Position numbers and translations under genes: made by a program
The notes under the pieces: generated by a model
Seen by the model: the letters and a program-made list of their open reading frames with translations, nothing else
Told to the model about the DNA's origin: nothing
Database searches by the model: none
Source of the DNA: Alphaproteobacteria bacterium
Lineage (GTDB): Bacteria; Pseudomonadota; Alphaproteobacteria; Caulobacterales; Aquidulcibacteraceae
NCBI GenBank assembly: GCA_016124255.1
Contig: WGOB01000006.1
Span: 1-64,000 of the forward strand
Length of the DNA stretch: 64,000 nucleotides
Direction: 5' to 3'
Shown here: positions 43,922-52,520 of the stretch, in pieces
How the letters are laid out: every line of letters begins with the position of its first letter
Numbering within the stretch: the stretch's first letter is position 1

Positions 43922-46279
43922 TTAGAACCGCGCTTCCAGTTGCACCGACCAGGTCTCGGGATCGCCGTAACCCTGGAAGAACACAGTCGGCAGCGAGTGA
44001 TTGCGATAGAGCGTGTCCTCGATATTCTGCCCGGACACGCTCAGCCGGTAGTTCGCCCATTCGTAGGCCACTGTCGCATCGAGCAGCCCGTAGCCAGGCT
44101 CGATGTCCTGCGCGGTGCCGAAGCCGCCGAGCACGAAATCGTCGATGTAGGTGTAGCTCGCGCCGAGGTGCAGCACGCCTGGACCAATCTCACGCTCATA
44201 TGACGCGCGGAACGCCAGATTGTACTCGGCGAGCCGTGTCAGGGGGCGTCCCGTGAAGTCAGCCGTGGAGCCCGGCGCGCCGGCCGTGCCCGCGGGCGAG
44301 GCGGCGCGGCGGCCGTCGATCTGGCCGTTGCTGATGTCGCCTTCCTGCACGCCGAAGACCGCCGACAGCGAAAGACCCTCGAACGCGTCGGAGAGCAACA
44401 CCGGGCGGAAGGTGACCTCGCCTTCGATCCCTTCGATCTCGACCTTCGGCAGGTTCGAAATGTAGGTGTTGGTGCCGGGGCCGTAACCGGGCGTCACCAC
44501 GACGTTGTTGATCTGGAAGTCTTCGATCTCGGTCTGGAAGTACGCGAGATTGATGATGACGTTGTTGTCGAGGAACGCATTCTTCGTGCCGATTTCCCAG
44601 GCCGTGACGCTCTCGGGCTGATAGCTCAGGAAGTTGTTGTCGGGGCACAGGATCTCGTTCGGTGTTGCGTCGCCGTCGCTCGGCACGCAATTGGTCTGGC
44701 CTTCGACCTGCTCCGACAGCGTGCCGCGGATGGAGAAGCCGCCGGACCGGAAGCCTTCGGAGCGCGACACGTAGAGCAGATTGTTCGGCGTGACCTGCCA
44801 GGATGCGGCGACGCGGGTGATCACATCATCCCAATCATCGGAATCGTTGATCTGCGGGATGATTACGCCCGGCGCGCCGACGAGCCCGTAGGAGGTGAAG
44901 AAGTCCTTGCCTTCGTCGATGGTGCGCACGCCGGCCGACAACGTGACCGCGTCGGTGACGCGCCAATCGAGGTTTCCGAACAGCGACCAGGAATCATTCT
45001 CTTCGCCGGACAGCTGAAGCACTGCGCCGTTGGTGGTCTGCTGCAGGCCGATCTCGTGGTCGTAGTAATAGGCGCCGAGCAGATAATCGAATTGCCCGAT
45101 CGTGCCGTTGAGACGAAACTCCTGGGTGAGCTGCTCGTAGGTTTGATCACGAATTGTATGCAGCGTGGAGCCGGTGGAGGCGAGCAGCGGGTTGAAGAAT
45201 TGCGGCGCGCATCCGGCCGAGCCGGCGCACGTGCCATCGAAATCCTGGAACACGATGTCCGTTGAATCCATGAACGCGGTTTGCGACACGAGTTCGCCGA
45301 AGGGCGTGTCGAAGGTCAGCACCAGGCTGTAGAGATCGACGTCGTATTCGTCGGCGTCGCCGAAATTATTGGCGATCTCGCGGGGGCCAAGCCCGGCCGG
45401 GCTGCCAGTGGCAGGATTATAAGTCGGACCGAAGACCGCGCTCGGATTGCCGCCGGAAAGAATGTTCGCCGTCAGAACGTTGCCGAATTGCACAGGCGTG
45501 CCGCCGCCCTCCGCGCGGATCACGTCGACGCTGAAGAGCACGTTCATCCAATCGGTCGCGTCCCAATCGAACGCGCCAGTAAGGCCGGTGTATTGCCGTT
45601 CGCCGGCGCTGTCGCCGGTGAAGACGTTGTCGAAAAATCCGTCGCGCTCGCGGTAGGTGCCGCCAAGCTTCAGGCCGGCGTTTTCACCGACCGGGAGGTT
45701 CACGATGCCGCGCAGCAGGACTTCGTCTTCCGTCCCGTAGGAGGCCGAGCCGCGGAAGCCGTAATCGCGCGTCGGCAGCGAGCGCGAGACGTTGATGACG
45801 CCGGCGGTGGTGTTCTTGCCGAAGAAGATGCCCTGGGGCCCGCGGTTCACTTCCACCTGACGGATGTCGAACGCATCGATCAGCTGGCCGGTGCTGGTGC
45901 CGAGGAACACGCCGTCCACGATCACGCCGACGGAGGGGTTCTGCGTCTTCTCGATATCGGCGTAGCCGAGGCCGCGGATGTAGATCGCACTGGCGCCGGG
46001 GCCGGCCGTGTTCATGCCGATGAACACGTTGGGCGCCTGGCCGGTGAGATCCTCCAGGGTGCGCGGCGCCAATTCCGCGATCTGGGCTTCGGTGATCGCC
46101 GTCACCGCGATGGGCACGTCCTGAAGTTCGGCTTCCCGCCTTGTGGACGTCACCACGATCGTTTCGGACTCGGACACTTGAGCGGTTTGGGCGTAGGCCG
46201 GCGCGCTCGCCGCCCAGAACGCCCCCGCCGACAGCAGCATCGCCGCCGCTGACGCACCATCGCGCAGAATTCGCTTCAT
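43922..46279 (-). CDS. TonB-dependent outer-membrane receptor
   Basis: A 785-residue receptor with signal peptide (cleavage after ...APAYA), then a TonB-box-like ESETIVVTSTRREAELQDVP. The plug domain runs to about residue 170 (IYIRGLGYADIEKTQNPSVGVIVDGVFLG; VNRGPQGIFFGKNTTAGVINV). The rest is a 22-strand barrel ending in VQLEARF. The ATG at 46279 has GGGAGGGAG upstream. Receptors with this plug (R-G-x-G, DGVF, GPQGxxFGKN) are numerous in sphingomonads and caulobacteria and often lie in catabolic clusters, where they import large or hydrophobic substrates. The gene is divergent from an SDR-P450 operon. Confidence 0.95.
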   Translation of the reverse strand: MKRILRDGASAAAMLLSAGAFWAASAPAYAQTAQVSESETIVVTSTRREAELQDVPIAVTAITEAQIAELAPRTLEDLTGQAPNVFIGMNTAGPGASAIYIRGLGYADIEKTQNPSVGVIVDGVFLGTSTGQLIDAFDIRQVEVNRGPQGIFFGKNTTAGVINVSRSLPTRDYGFRGSASYGTEDEVLLRGIVNLPVGENAGLKLGGTYRERDGFFDNVFTGDSAGERQYTGLTGAFDWDATDWMNVLFSVDVIRAEGGGTPVQFGNVLTANILSGGNPSAVFGPTYNPATGSPAGLGPREIANNFGDADEYDVDLYSLVLTFDTPFGELVSQTAFMDSTDIVFQDFDGTCAGSAGCAPQFFNPLLASTGSTLHTIRDQTYEQLTQEFRLNGTIGQFDYLLGAYYYDHEIGLQQTTNGAVLQLSGEENDSWSLFGNLDWRVTDAVTLSAGVRTIDEGKDFFTSYGLVGAPGVIIPQINDSDDWDDVITRVAASWQVTPNNLLYVSRSEGFRSGGFSIRGTLSEQVEGQTNCVPSDGDATPNEILCPDNNFLSYQPESVTAWEIGTKNAFLDNNVIINLAYFQTEIEDFQINNVVVTPGYGPGTNTYISNLPKVEIEGIEGEVTFRPVLLSDAFEGLSLSAVFGVQEGDISNGQIDGRRAASPAGTAGAPGSTADFTGRPLTRLAEYNLAFRASYEREIGPGVLHLGASYTYIDDFVLGGFGTAQDIEPGYGLLDATVAYEWANYRLSVSGQNIEDTLYRNHSLPTVFFQGYGDPETWSVQLEARF

Positions 46280-46374
46280 GGGTTCTCCCTCCCTCAACGG
46301 CCAGCGTCCTCCGGAATCCGGCGGCGCAATGCTCGCGTCATTGTGAAAGAGGATCGAAGATGCCGAAAAAAAGT

Positions 46375-46476
46375 CAAGCGTGCTTGTTCCAGACAACCTG
46401 TTCTGTTTATTATCGCGACAAATTTGGCGCGCTCTCATTGGGCGCCACAAAAACAATAAAAAACAGCACTTTGTTT
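46375..46476. promoter_or_regulatory. Divergent promoter region A with AT-rich palindromes (candidate shared operator)
   Basis: The gap between the TonB receptor and the SDR/P450 operon is far more AT-rich than its surroundings. It contains CAAGC-GT-GCTTG (46375-46386), a TGTTCCAGACAA core (46385-46396), and AAACA-GCACTT-TGTTT (46461-46476). The TTCCAG core and the AAACA/TGTTT arms recur in the other divergent gaps of the island. Proposed binding region for a common regulator. Confidence 0.5.
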
Positions 46477-46498
46477 GCTGCAGGAGAGGAGTTGGGCG

Positions 46499-47275
46499 AT
46501 GCCCGGACGGCTTGAAGGGAAGGTCGCGCTCATCTCCGGCGGGGCGAGCGGCATCGGCGCGGCGGCCGCGAAGCGGTTCGTGGCGGAGGGCGCCAGGGTC
46601 GTCCTGGGCGACGTGCAGACTGAGAAAGCCGAGCGCCTGGCGGCCGAATTGGGCGCGTCTGCGCGCAGCGTGGCGCTCGACGTGCGCGACGAGCGCCAAT
46701 GGGCCGATGCAGCAGCGGCGGCCCGCTCTGCGTTCGGGTCGCTGACGACCGTGGTCAATTCCGCCGGTATCAGCGTCCCCGCGACCATCGAGGACGCGAC
46801 GCTCGATCATTTCCGGCAGACCATCGCGATCAATTTGGAGGGCACGTTCCTCGGGTGCAAAGCCGCGGTGGCGGCGCTCAAGGACGGCAAGGGCGGCGCG
46901 ATCGTGAATGTGTGCTCCACGCTCGGCGTGAAGGCCGGCGCGGTCTTCACCGCCTACAGCGCCTCCAAGGGCGGCGTGCGGATGCTGAGCAAGGCGGTGG
47001 CGCTGCATTGTGCGGCGCAGGGCTATGACATTCGCGTCAACACGATCTTTCCCGGCGCCATCCACACCGAGATGGTCGAGGGCTACATCGCCGCCGGCGA
47101 AGCCCAGGGCGCGACGCGCGACCAGGTGATCGAAGGCTTCGCCGCCGCCCACGCGCTGAAGCGTCTCGGGCGCCCACAGGAGGCCGCCGACGCCATCCTT
47201 TTCTACGCCAGCGATGAATCGAGCTTCTGCACGGGCGGCGAACTCGCCGTCGACGGCGGATTGCTCATCGCCTAG
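46499..47275 (+). CDS. Short-chain dehydrogenase/reductase
   Basis: A 258-residue SDR starting at ATG 46499 behind AGGAGAGGAG. SGGASGIG is at residues 13-20 with Asp in GDVQ (NAD-type). The NNAG motif is NSAG here. Catalytic tyrosine in TAYSASK; C-terminus CTGGELAVDGGLL. It is the first gene of a plus-strand operon with a P450 and an epoxide-hydrolase-like gene, so it may oxidise the alcohol or diol formed by these. Confidence 0.93.
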   Translation: MPGRLEGKVALISGGASGIGAAAAKRFVAEGARVVLGDVQTEKAERLAAELGASARSVALDVRDERQWADAAAAARSAFGSLTTVVNSAGISVPATIEDATLDHFRQTIAINLEGTFLGCKAAVAALKDGKGGAIVNVCSTLGVKAGAVFTAYSASKGGVRMLSKAVALHCAAQGYDIRVNTIFPGAIHTEMVEGYIAAGEAQGATRDQVIEGFAAAHALKRLGRPQEAADAILFYASDESSFCTGGELAVDGGLLIA

Positions 47276-47283
47276 GAGAGCCC

Positions 47284-48558
47284 ATGGCCAGCACCGCGCC
47301 GCGCGCCGAACCCGCGCTGAAGGACATCCCCGCGTTCGCGCCCGACACGCTCGCGGACCCCTACGCTTATTACGCACGGCTGCGCGCGGAGGCGCCGGTC
47401 TATCGCGATCCCAACACCGGGATCGTCTACGTCTCCACCTTCGAGCGCATCGTGGAGGTGAACAGCCAGCCGCGCATCTTTTCCAACAAGTTCGGCGAGA
47501 CGCTGCGCACCGGGGCCGGCATCGTCATCGATCCGGAAGAAGCGCGGATCATGAAAGAAGGCGTGCAGATCGTCGACACGATGTTGACCGCCGACCCGCC
47601 GGAGCAGACGCGCTATCGCAAGCTGGCGATGAAAGCCTTCACGATGAAGCGCGTGGAGGGCATGACGCCGTACATCGCGCAGGTGTGCAACGAACTGATC
47701 GACGGCTTCATCAGCAAGGGCGCGTGCGAGTTCAAGTCCGCGTTCGCGGCGCACGTGCCGATGATCGTGATCGCCGACGCGCTGGGCGTGCCGCGCAGCG
47801 ACATGGACACGTTCCGCACCTGGTCGGACGCATTCATCGATCAATTGGGCGGCATGGCGAGCCCAGAGCGCCGGCGCGAGTGCGCCCGCCTCATCGTAGA
47901 ATTCCAGCGCTATTTCGTCGACAAGATCGAAGAGAAGCGCGCGCGCCCCACCGACGACGTCATCTCCGATCTGGTGCACGCCGATCTGGCGGAGGAAGGT
48001 GATCACCGGAAGATGGAATATTCGGAGCTGCTCTCCATCCTGCAGCAGCTCTTGGTGGCCGGCAACGAGACGACGGCGCACACGCTGACAGCGGGACTGA
48101 TGTATCTCATCGCCAATCCGGACGAGATGGCGAAGCTGAGGGCTGATCCCTCGCTCTATCCCAATCTCGTGGAAGAGACGCTGCGGATGCTTTCTCCGAC
48201 GAACAATATGTGGCGCGTGGTGAAAGCGGATCACCAGATCGGCGATGTGCCGGTGAAGCAGGGCGAACTGGTGCTCTTGCGCTACGGCTCCGCCAATCGC
48301 GACGACGCGAAGTTCGCGGAGGCTGACCGCTTCGACATCACGCGCGAGAACGCCAAGGAGCATCTCGCGTTCGGCGCGGGCGTGCATCATTGCCTGGGCG
48401 CCTATCTGGCGCGCAAAGAGATGCAGATCGCGTTCCCGATCGTGATCGAACGGCTGAGCAATCTACGCTTCGCGCGCGGGGCGGAGTCCTATCGCTTCAT
48501 TCCCAACATCCTGATGCGCGGGCTGGCGGAGCTGCACATCGCGTTCGACCCGGCCTGA
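47284..48558 (+). CDS. Cytochrome P450
   Basis: A 424-residue soluble bacterial P450. The I-helix has AGNETT (residues 259-264; the usual acidic residue is Glu262), the K-helix ExxR is E298-T-L-R301, and the haem ligand is Cys370 in FGAGVHHCLGAYLAR. Length and form suit a class I enzyme needing a ferredoxin and reductase, neither of which is here. It starts 8 bp after the SDR and ends 4 bp before the limonene-epoxide-hydrolase-like gene. Epoxidation followed by hydrolysis is an attractive order of events, but hydroxylation is equally possible. Confidence 0.96.
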   Translation: MASTAPRAEPALKDIPAFAPDTLADPYAYYARLRAEAPVYRDPNTGIVYVSTFERIVEVNSQPRIFSNKFGETLRTGAGIVIDPEEARIMKEGVQIVDTMLTADPPEQTRYRKLAMKAFTMKRVEGMTPYIAQVCNELIDGFISKGACEFKSAFAAHVPMIVIADALGVPRSDMDTFRTWSDAFIDQLGGMASPERRRECARLIVEFQRYFVDKIEEKRARPTDDVISDLVHADLAEEGDHRKMEYSELLSILQQLLVAGNETTAHTLTAGLMYLIANPDEMAKLRADPSLYPNLVEETLRMLSPTNNMWRVVKADHQIGDVPVKQGELVLLRYGSANRDDAKFAEADRFDITRENAKEHLAFGAGVHHCLGAYLARKEMQIAFPIVIERLSNLRFARGAESYRFIPNILMRGLAELHIAFDPA

Positions 48559-48562
48559 CGCC

Positions 48563-48934
48563 ATGAGTCGGAACGTCGATCTCGTGCTCGCCTTCATCGC
48601 CGCGTGGGAGCGTCGCGATCTCGACGCCATCCTCGCGGCGGTGACGGAAGACGTCGTCTATCACAACATCCCGATGCAGCCGGTGACCGGCCGCGACGCC
48701 ATGCGCCAGGCGCTTGCGCCGTTCCTGACGCCCGCGACGGCTGTACGCTGGGCGGTGCGCGCGATCGCTGAAGCCGCCGACGGCGCAGTGCTTACCGAAC
48801 GGCTCGACGAGTTCGAGTTCGGCCCCAAGCGCCTCGCGATCCCGGTGATGGGAATTTTCGAGTTGCGTGATGGGCTTATCGCGCAGTGGCGGGACTATTT
48901 CGATCTCGCCGATTTCCAGCGGCAGATGGCGTAG
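48563..48934 (+). CDS. Limonene-1,2-epoxide hydrolase-like protein
   Basis: A 123-residue protein of the LEH branch of the NTF2-like fold. The known LEH active-site set is all present in order: Tyr33 and Asn35 in YHN, Arg80 and Asp82 in RLD, and Asp111 in WRDYF. LEH enzymes open epoxides to diols in one step without a covalent intermediate. Adjacent P450 (4 bp upstream) could supply the epoxide. Natural substrates of the family include terpene and steroid-like epoxides. Confidence 0.85.
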   Translation: MSRNVDLVLAFIAAWERRDLDAILAAVTEDVVYHNIPMQPVTGRDAMRQALAPFLTPATAVRWAVRAIAEAADGAVLTERLDEFEFGPKRLAIPVMGIFELRDGLIAQWRDYFDLADFQRQMA

Positions 48935-48974
48935 GTTTCCGCGCCGTGGGCTGCGCGTCGTCCGGGGAACGGTG

Positions 48975-49637
48975 TCAGCGCGCGATCCCCAGCGCCGCCG
49001 CCTCTTCCTCGATCAGCGCGGCGAACGCCGGCAGCGCGAGCGTGCGATCGACGAACGCTGCGAGTTTCGGCCAGCGCGCGGGGTCCACGCGTTCGCCGCC
49101 GTAGCCGAAATTCACGAAGTGTGTGGCGATGGCAATGTCGGCGAGCGAGAGCGCGTCGCCGACGAAATGGCCGCCCTCGCCCAACTGGCTCTCGAAATAG
49201 GAAAAGAAGCGCGGGGCGTGCTCGCGCAGGGTTTTCTGTGCGAGGTCTTCGTCCACTGGCTTGCCGATGCGCGGATTGAAGAAGCGCGCGCGGAAGACGC
49301 CCATGCCGATCCGATAGGCGAATTCGGTGTCGGCGTATTCCTCCAGCCATGCGCAGCGGCCCGCCAGCCAGGGATCGTCCGGGATAAGAAGCGGCGCGGG
49401 ATGGGCGCGATCCAGATAAAGCGCAATCGCGGAGGAATCGGCGAGCGTGGCGTTCCGCTCGCAATCCTTGAGCACCGGGATGCGCTTGAGCGGGCTGATC
49501 GCCTTGAACCAGTCCGGCGGATCGAACACGTTCACGGGCTCGAAATCGTACGCCACGTTCTTCAACGCCAGGACGACGCGCACTTTGCGCACGAACGGCG
49601 ACGCCGCCGTGCCGTAGAGCACGTAGCGCGCGCTCAT
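48975..49637 (-). CDS. Glutathione S-transferase family protein
   Basis: A 220-residue GST. The N-terminal thioredoxin fold has the family start YVLYGTAASPFVRKVRVVLALKNVAYDFEPVNVF, the cis-proline loop RIPVLKD and the glutamate-serine equivalent LADSSAIALYLD. The all-helical C-domain ends with LSLADIAIATHFVN. Ser or Tyr at the start of helix 1 (SPF) is the likely glutathione activator. The ATG at 49637 overlaps the ThuA gene stop. Role may be detoxification of an epoxide or haloalkane-like intermediate. Confidence 0.9.
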   Translation of the reverse strand: MSARYVLYGTAASPFVRKVRVVLALKNVAYDFEPVNVFDPPDWFKAISPLKRIPVLKDCERNATLADSSAIALYLDRAHPAPLLIPDDPWLAGRCAWLEEYADTEFAYRIGMGVFRARFFNPRIGKPVDEDLAQKTLREHAPRFFSYFESQLGEGGHFVGDALSLADIAIATHFVNFGYGGERVDPARWPKLAAFVDRTLALPAFAALIEEEAAALGIAR

Positions 49638-50419
49638 GCCTCGATCGGCTCTTTCACCCACGCGATCCCGCGGCGCAGCAGGTCATAGAAGACCGGCAGA
49701 TTCCAGGCGCAGCGCTCCACCGCCGGGTAGTAGTCCGCAATGCCCGGCATGTCGTAGTGCCCGCGGCAATGGCCGAGCGTGAGATAGAGCACCGCGCCCT
49801 TGCCGATCGCGTGGGTGTAGAAGACCGGGTGGCGGGCGTGCGCCCATTCCTTTTCCACGAAACCGGGCGCTTCGCCGGCGAACTCGCAGTGCAGCATGAC
49901 GTCCAGCTCGCCGTGGGTCTCCATCAGGTAGAGTTCGTCGTCGGTGTCGAACGGCGCCACGCCCTTGACCAGCTTGTGCTTGGGCTGGGTGACTTCCACG
50001 CGGAACGGCGCGATCGGGGGGTGGGCGATGAATTGGCTGCCGAGCGTCTCCATCAGAAGCGGCGCCCAGCGCGGGGAATCCACCAACAATTGTCCGTATC
50101 CGGCGCCTTCCGGCGAGAGGAAGCGGAGGATCGAATTGGTTCCGTGCAGGGCGTACCAGCGCTTGCCGCCTTCGACGAACGCCTTGAGCGCTTCCTGCGC
50201 CTCCAAGCTCGGCATCACGTCGCACGTGTAGGTGACGAGGAAATCCGCCGCCTGAATCGCGGCGACGTTCGAATAATCCTCGAACACGCGGACGCGGACG
50301 CGTTCATCCTCCGCCAGAAGCTTCAGAAGCTCCAAGCGCGCGAAATCGATGTCGTGATACTTGCCGCCGGCGATGAGCACGGCGTTGATACGCTTCTTCG
50401 CGGCCGCCTTCTCGGGCAT
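49634..50419 (-). CDS. ThuA-domain protein (second copy)
   Basis: A 261-residue ThuA-family protein. It has VLIAGGKYHDIDFARLELLKLLAED (amidotransferase-like start), a GGKRWYALHGTNSILRF segment equivalent to the reactive-loop region, and the late motif HPVFYTHAIGKGAVLYLTLGHCRGHYD with several His and a Cys. It is clearly related to, but different from, the copy at 34973. It forms an operon with an SDR upstream and the GST downstream. Reaction unknown. Confidence 0.86.
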   Translation of the reverse strand: MPEKAAAKKRINAVLIAGGKYHDIDFARLELLKLLAEDERVRVRVFEDYSNVAAIQAADFLVTYTCDVMPSLEAQEALKAFVEGGKRWYALHGTNSILRFLSPEGAGYGQLLVDSPRWAPLLMETLGSQFIAHPPIAPFRVEVTQPKHKLVKGVAPFDTDDELYLMETHGELDVMLHCEFAGEAPGFVEKEWAHARHPVFYTHAIGKGAVLYLTLGHCRGHYDMPGIADYYPAVERCAWNLPVFYDLLRRGIAWVKEPIEA

Positions 50420-50429
50420 ACGCGCCTCC

Positions 50430-51194
50430 TCAATACTGGATGCGCTTGGTCAGCCCGCCGTCGATCACGATGTTCGCGCCGGTCATGAAGCGGCATGCCG
50501 GCGAGGCGACGAAGGCGATGGCGTTTGCGACCTCCTCGGCGTTGCCCATCCGCCCGGTCGGGATGTTCTTCAGCGTGCCTTCGTAGACCGCGGCCATGTT
50601 CTTCTTGATGTAGGCCCAGGGCCCGTCATCGACATAGATCGGACCCGGCGAAATCGTGTTCACGCGGACGCCTTTTGGGGCCAACGCCTGGCTCTGCGCC
50701 GCCGCGAACGCAATCACCGCCGCCTTCATCGCGTTATAGGCCTGCGCGCCGAAGAAATCCTCCAACGCGGCGGTCGATGAAATCGCGACGACCGATCCGG
50801 CTTTCGACTTCTCCAGATGCGGCAGCGCCGCCTCGATGCCGCGCGCAGTGGAGAGCAGATCGAGATTGAAAGTGTTCTTCCAGGTGTCCTCGTTGGCGGG
50901 GCCGCCGCCTGCCGAGGAAAAGCAAATGAAGATGTCGCAGCCGCCGAGTTCCTTGGCGGCGGAATCCACCCAGCCCTTGTAGGCGCCTGCGTCGGCGATA
51001 TCGACGGCGCCGCCGATCGCCTTCTTGGCGCCGGCCGCTTTGAGATCCGCGACGACCTTATCGACGCCCTCCTGCCCCCGCGCACAGATCGCAACGTCGC
51101 AACCTTCCGCTGCGAGCGCCTTCGCCGTCGCCCGCCCGATCCCGCGGCTGGCGCCGGCCAGCACCGCCTTCATGCCCTTCAAACCGAGATCCAT
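50430..51194 (-). CDS. Short-chain dehydrogenase/reductase with altered NNAG motif
   Basis: A 254-residue SDR starting MDLGLKGMKAVLAGASRGIG. The conserved NNAG is FSSAGGG here, losing the Asn that stabilises the central sheet, while the catalytic AYNAMK tyrosine and lysine are kept. Members of this subgroup often act on 3-oxoacyl or ring ketones. It is divergent from the acyl-CoA dehydrogenase gene across candidate operator B. Confidence 0.9.
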   Translation of the reverse strand: MDLGLKGMKAVLAGASRGIGRATAKALAAEGCDVAICARGQEGVDKVVADLKAAGAKKAIGGAVDIADAGAYKGWVDSAAKELGGCDIFICFSSAGGGPANEDTWKNTFNLDLLSTARGIEAALPHLEKSKAGSVVAISSTAALEDFFGAQAYNAMKAAVIAFAAAQSQALAPKGVRVNTISPGPIYVDDGPWAYIKKNMAAVYEGTLKNIPTGRMGNAEEVANAIAFVASPACRFMTGANIVIDGGLTKRIQY

Positions 51195-51221
51195 ACCGCG
51201 CGCCTCCGCTTGGGCCGGAAT

Positions 51222-51243
51222 AAAACCGGCTAGATTGTTTTTT
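51222..51243. promoter_or_regulatory. Candidate shared operator B
   Basis: AAAAC at 51222-51226 and GTTTT at 51237-51241 flank a 10-bp centre with GGCTAGAT. Compared with site C (54408-54429) 18 of 22 bases are identical. It lies in the divergent gap of the SDR at 50430-51194 and the acyl-CoA dehydrogenase gene, 28 bp from the first and 96 bp from the second. Proposed binding site of a TetR-type regulator; not tested. Confidence 0.55.
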
Positions 51244-51338
51244 CTCGGCGCGACTATAGCATCGGGCGACGATGGCGCCAGGGTGGTACAGGCGCACGGC
51301 GGACGGAATCTGCGCAACCGGCGCTTGGGAGGAAGGAC

Positions 51339-52517
51339 ATGGACCTGGAGCTCAGCGCCGAGGACGCCGCCTTTCGCGCGGAAGCCCGCGCGTTTCTGGC
51401 GGAGAAGCTGACGCCCGATATGCGCGCGGAGACAGCGCGCTCGGCCGGCGTCTTCTCCGACGGCCCGCTGGTGCGGCGCTGGCACGCGATCCTTTACGAG
51501 CAGGGGTGGATTGCGCCCTCCTGGCCGACGACGCATGGGGGCTGCGGCTGGGGCGTCGTTCGCCGCTACATCTGGGACAGCGAACTGGCGGCGGTGAATG
51601 CGCCGACGATCCCGGCGATGGGGCTGCAGATGTGCGGCCCGGTGATCATGCGGTTCGGCACGCCAGCGCAGAAGGACTTCTTCCTGCCACGGATCCTGTC
51701 GGGCGAGCATTATTGGTGCCAGGGCTATTCCGAACCGGGCTCGGGCTCGGATCTCGCATCGCTGCAGCTCAAGGCCGTGCGCGACGGCGACGATTACGTG
51801 CTCGACGGCACCAAGATCTGGACGACGCACGCGCATTTCGCGAACTGGATGTTCGTGCTCGCACGCACGCGCAGCGAGGGCAAACCGCAGGCGGGCATTT
51901 CGTTCCTGCTCGTGGATATGGCGACGCCGGGGCTTTCTGTGACGCCGATCATCTCCACGTCGGGCGATCATGAGGTCAATCAGGTCTTCTTCGACGGCGT
52001 GCGGGTTCCGGCTGCGAACCTGGTCGGCGCGGAGAACGACGGGTGGACGGTCGCCAAATATCTGCTCGAATTCGAGCGCGGCGGCGCGTATGCGGCGCGG
52101 CTCGAAGGCGCGCTCAGCAAGGTCCGGCGAACTGCCGTAGAGGAAGGCATGACCGACGATCCGGCGTTCATGCGCCGCCTCGCCGACCTCGACATCGACA
52201 TCGCCGGCGTCGGGGCGACGGAACGGCGGATCATCTCGGCGCTCTCGGCGGGGGCCAATCCGGGCGCGGCCTCCTCAATGCTGAAGACGCGCGGCACCGA
52301 GACCATGCAGCGGATCACGGAGCTGGCGCTGGAGGCGGCCGGCGTCTACGCCGCGCCGGACTACGCCCCGGCGCGGCGCGCGCATACGAACTGGCGCCCC
52401 GGCCCGGACCACGCGGTTCCCGCTGCGGCGCGATACCTCAACGCGCGCGCGTCCACCATCTATGGCGGCTCAAGCGAAATTCAGCGTAACATACTCGCGA
52501 AGACATTGGGTTTGTGA
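51339..52517 (+). CDS. Acyl-CoA dehydrogenase
   Basis: A 392-residue flavoprotein of the acyl-CoA dehydrogenase family. The FAD-binding GYSEPGSGSDLASLQ and WTTHAHFANWMFVLART segments are present, and the C-terminal STIYGGSSEIQRNILAKTLGL is diagnostic. The active-site glutamate is not certain in my reading. It oxidises a CoA thioester to the 2-enoyl form, passing electrons to ETF. It is followed after 3 bp by a TetR gene. Large or cyclic acyl-CoA substrates are common in this sub-type. Confidence 0.93.
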   Translation: MDLELSAEDAAFRAEARAFLAEKLTPDMRAETARSAGVFSDGPLVRRWHAILYEQGWIAPSWPTTHGGCGWGVVRRYIWDSELAAVNAPTIPAMGLQMCGPVIMRFGTPAQKDFFLPRILSGEHYWCQGYSEPGSGSDLASLQLKAVRDGDDYVLDGTKIWTTHAHFANWMFVLARTRSEGKPQAGISFLLVDMATPGLSVTPIISTSGDHEVNQVFFDGVRVPAANLVGAENDGWTVAKYLLEFERGGAYAARLEGALSKVRRTAVEEGMTDDPAFMRRLADLDIDIAGVGATERRIISALSAGANPGAASSMLKTRGTETMQRITELALEAAGVYAAPDYAPARRAHTNWRPGPDHAVPAAARYLNARASTIYGGSSEIQRNILAKTLGL

Positions 52518-52520
52518 CGA

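Noticed and set aside
46280-47377. N-terminal extension of the TonB receptor frame by 366 codons
   Set aside because: A natural signal peptide and ribosome site exist at 46279; the extension lies antisense to the SDR gene and contains no domain.
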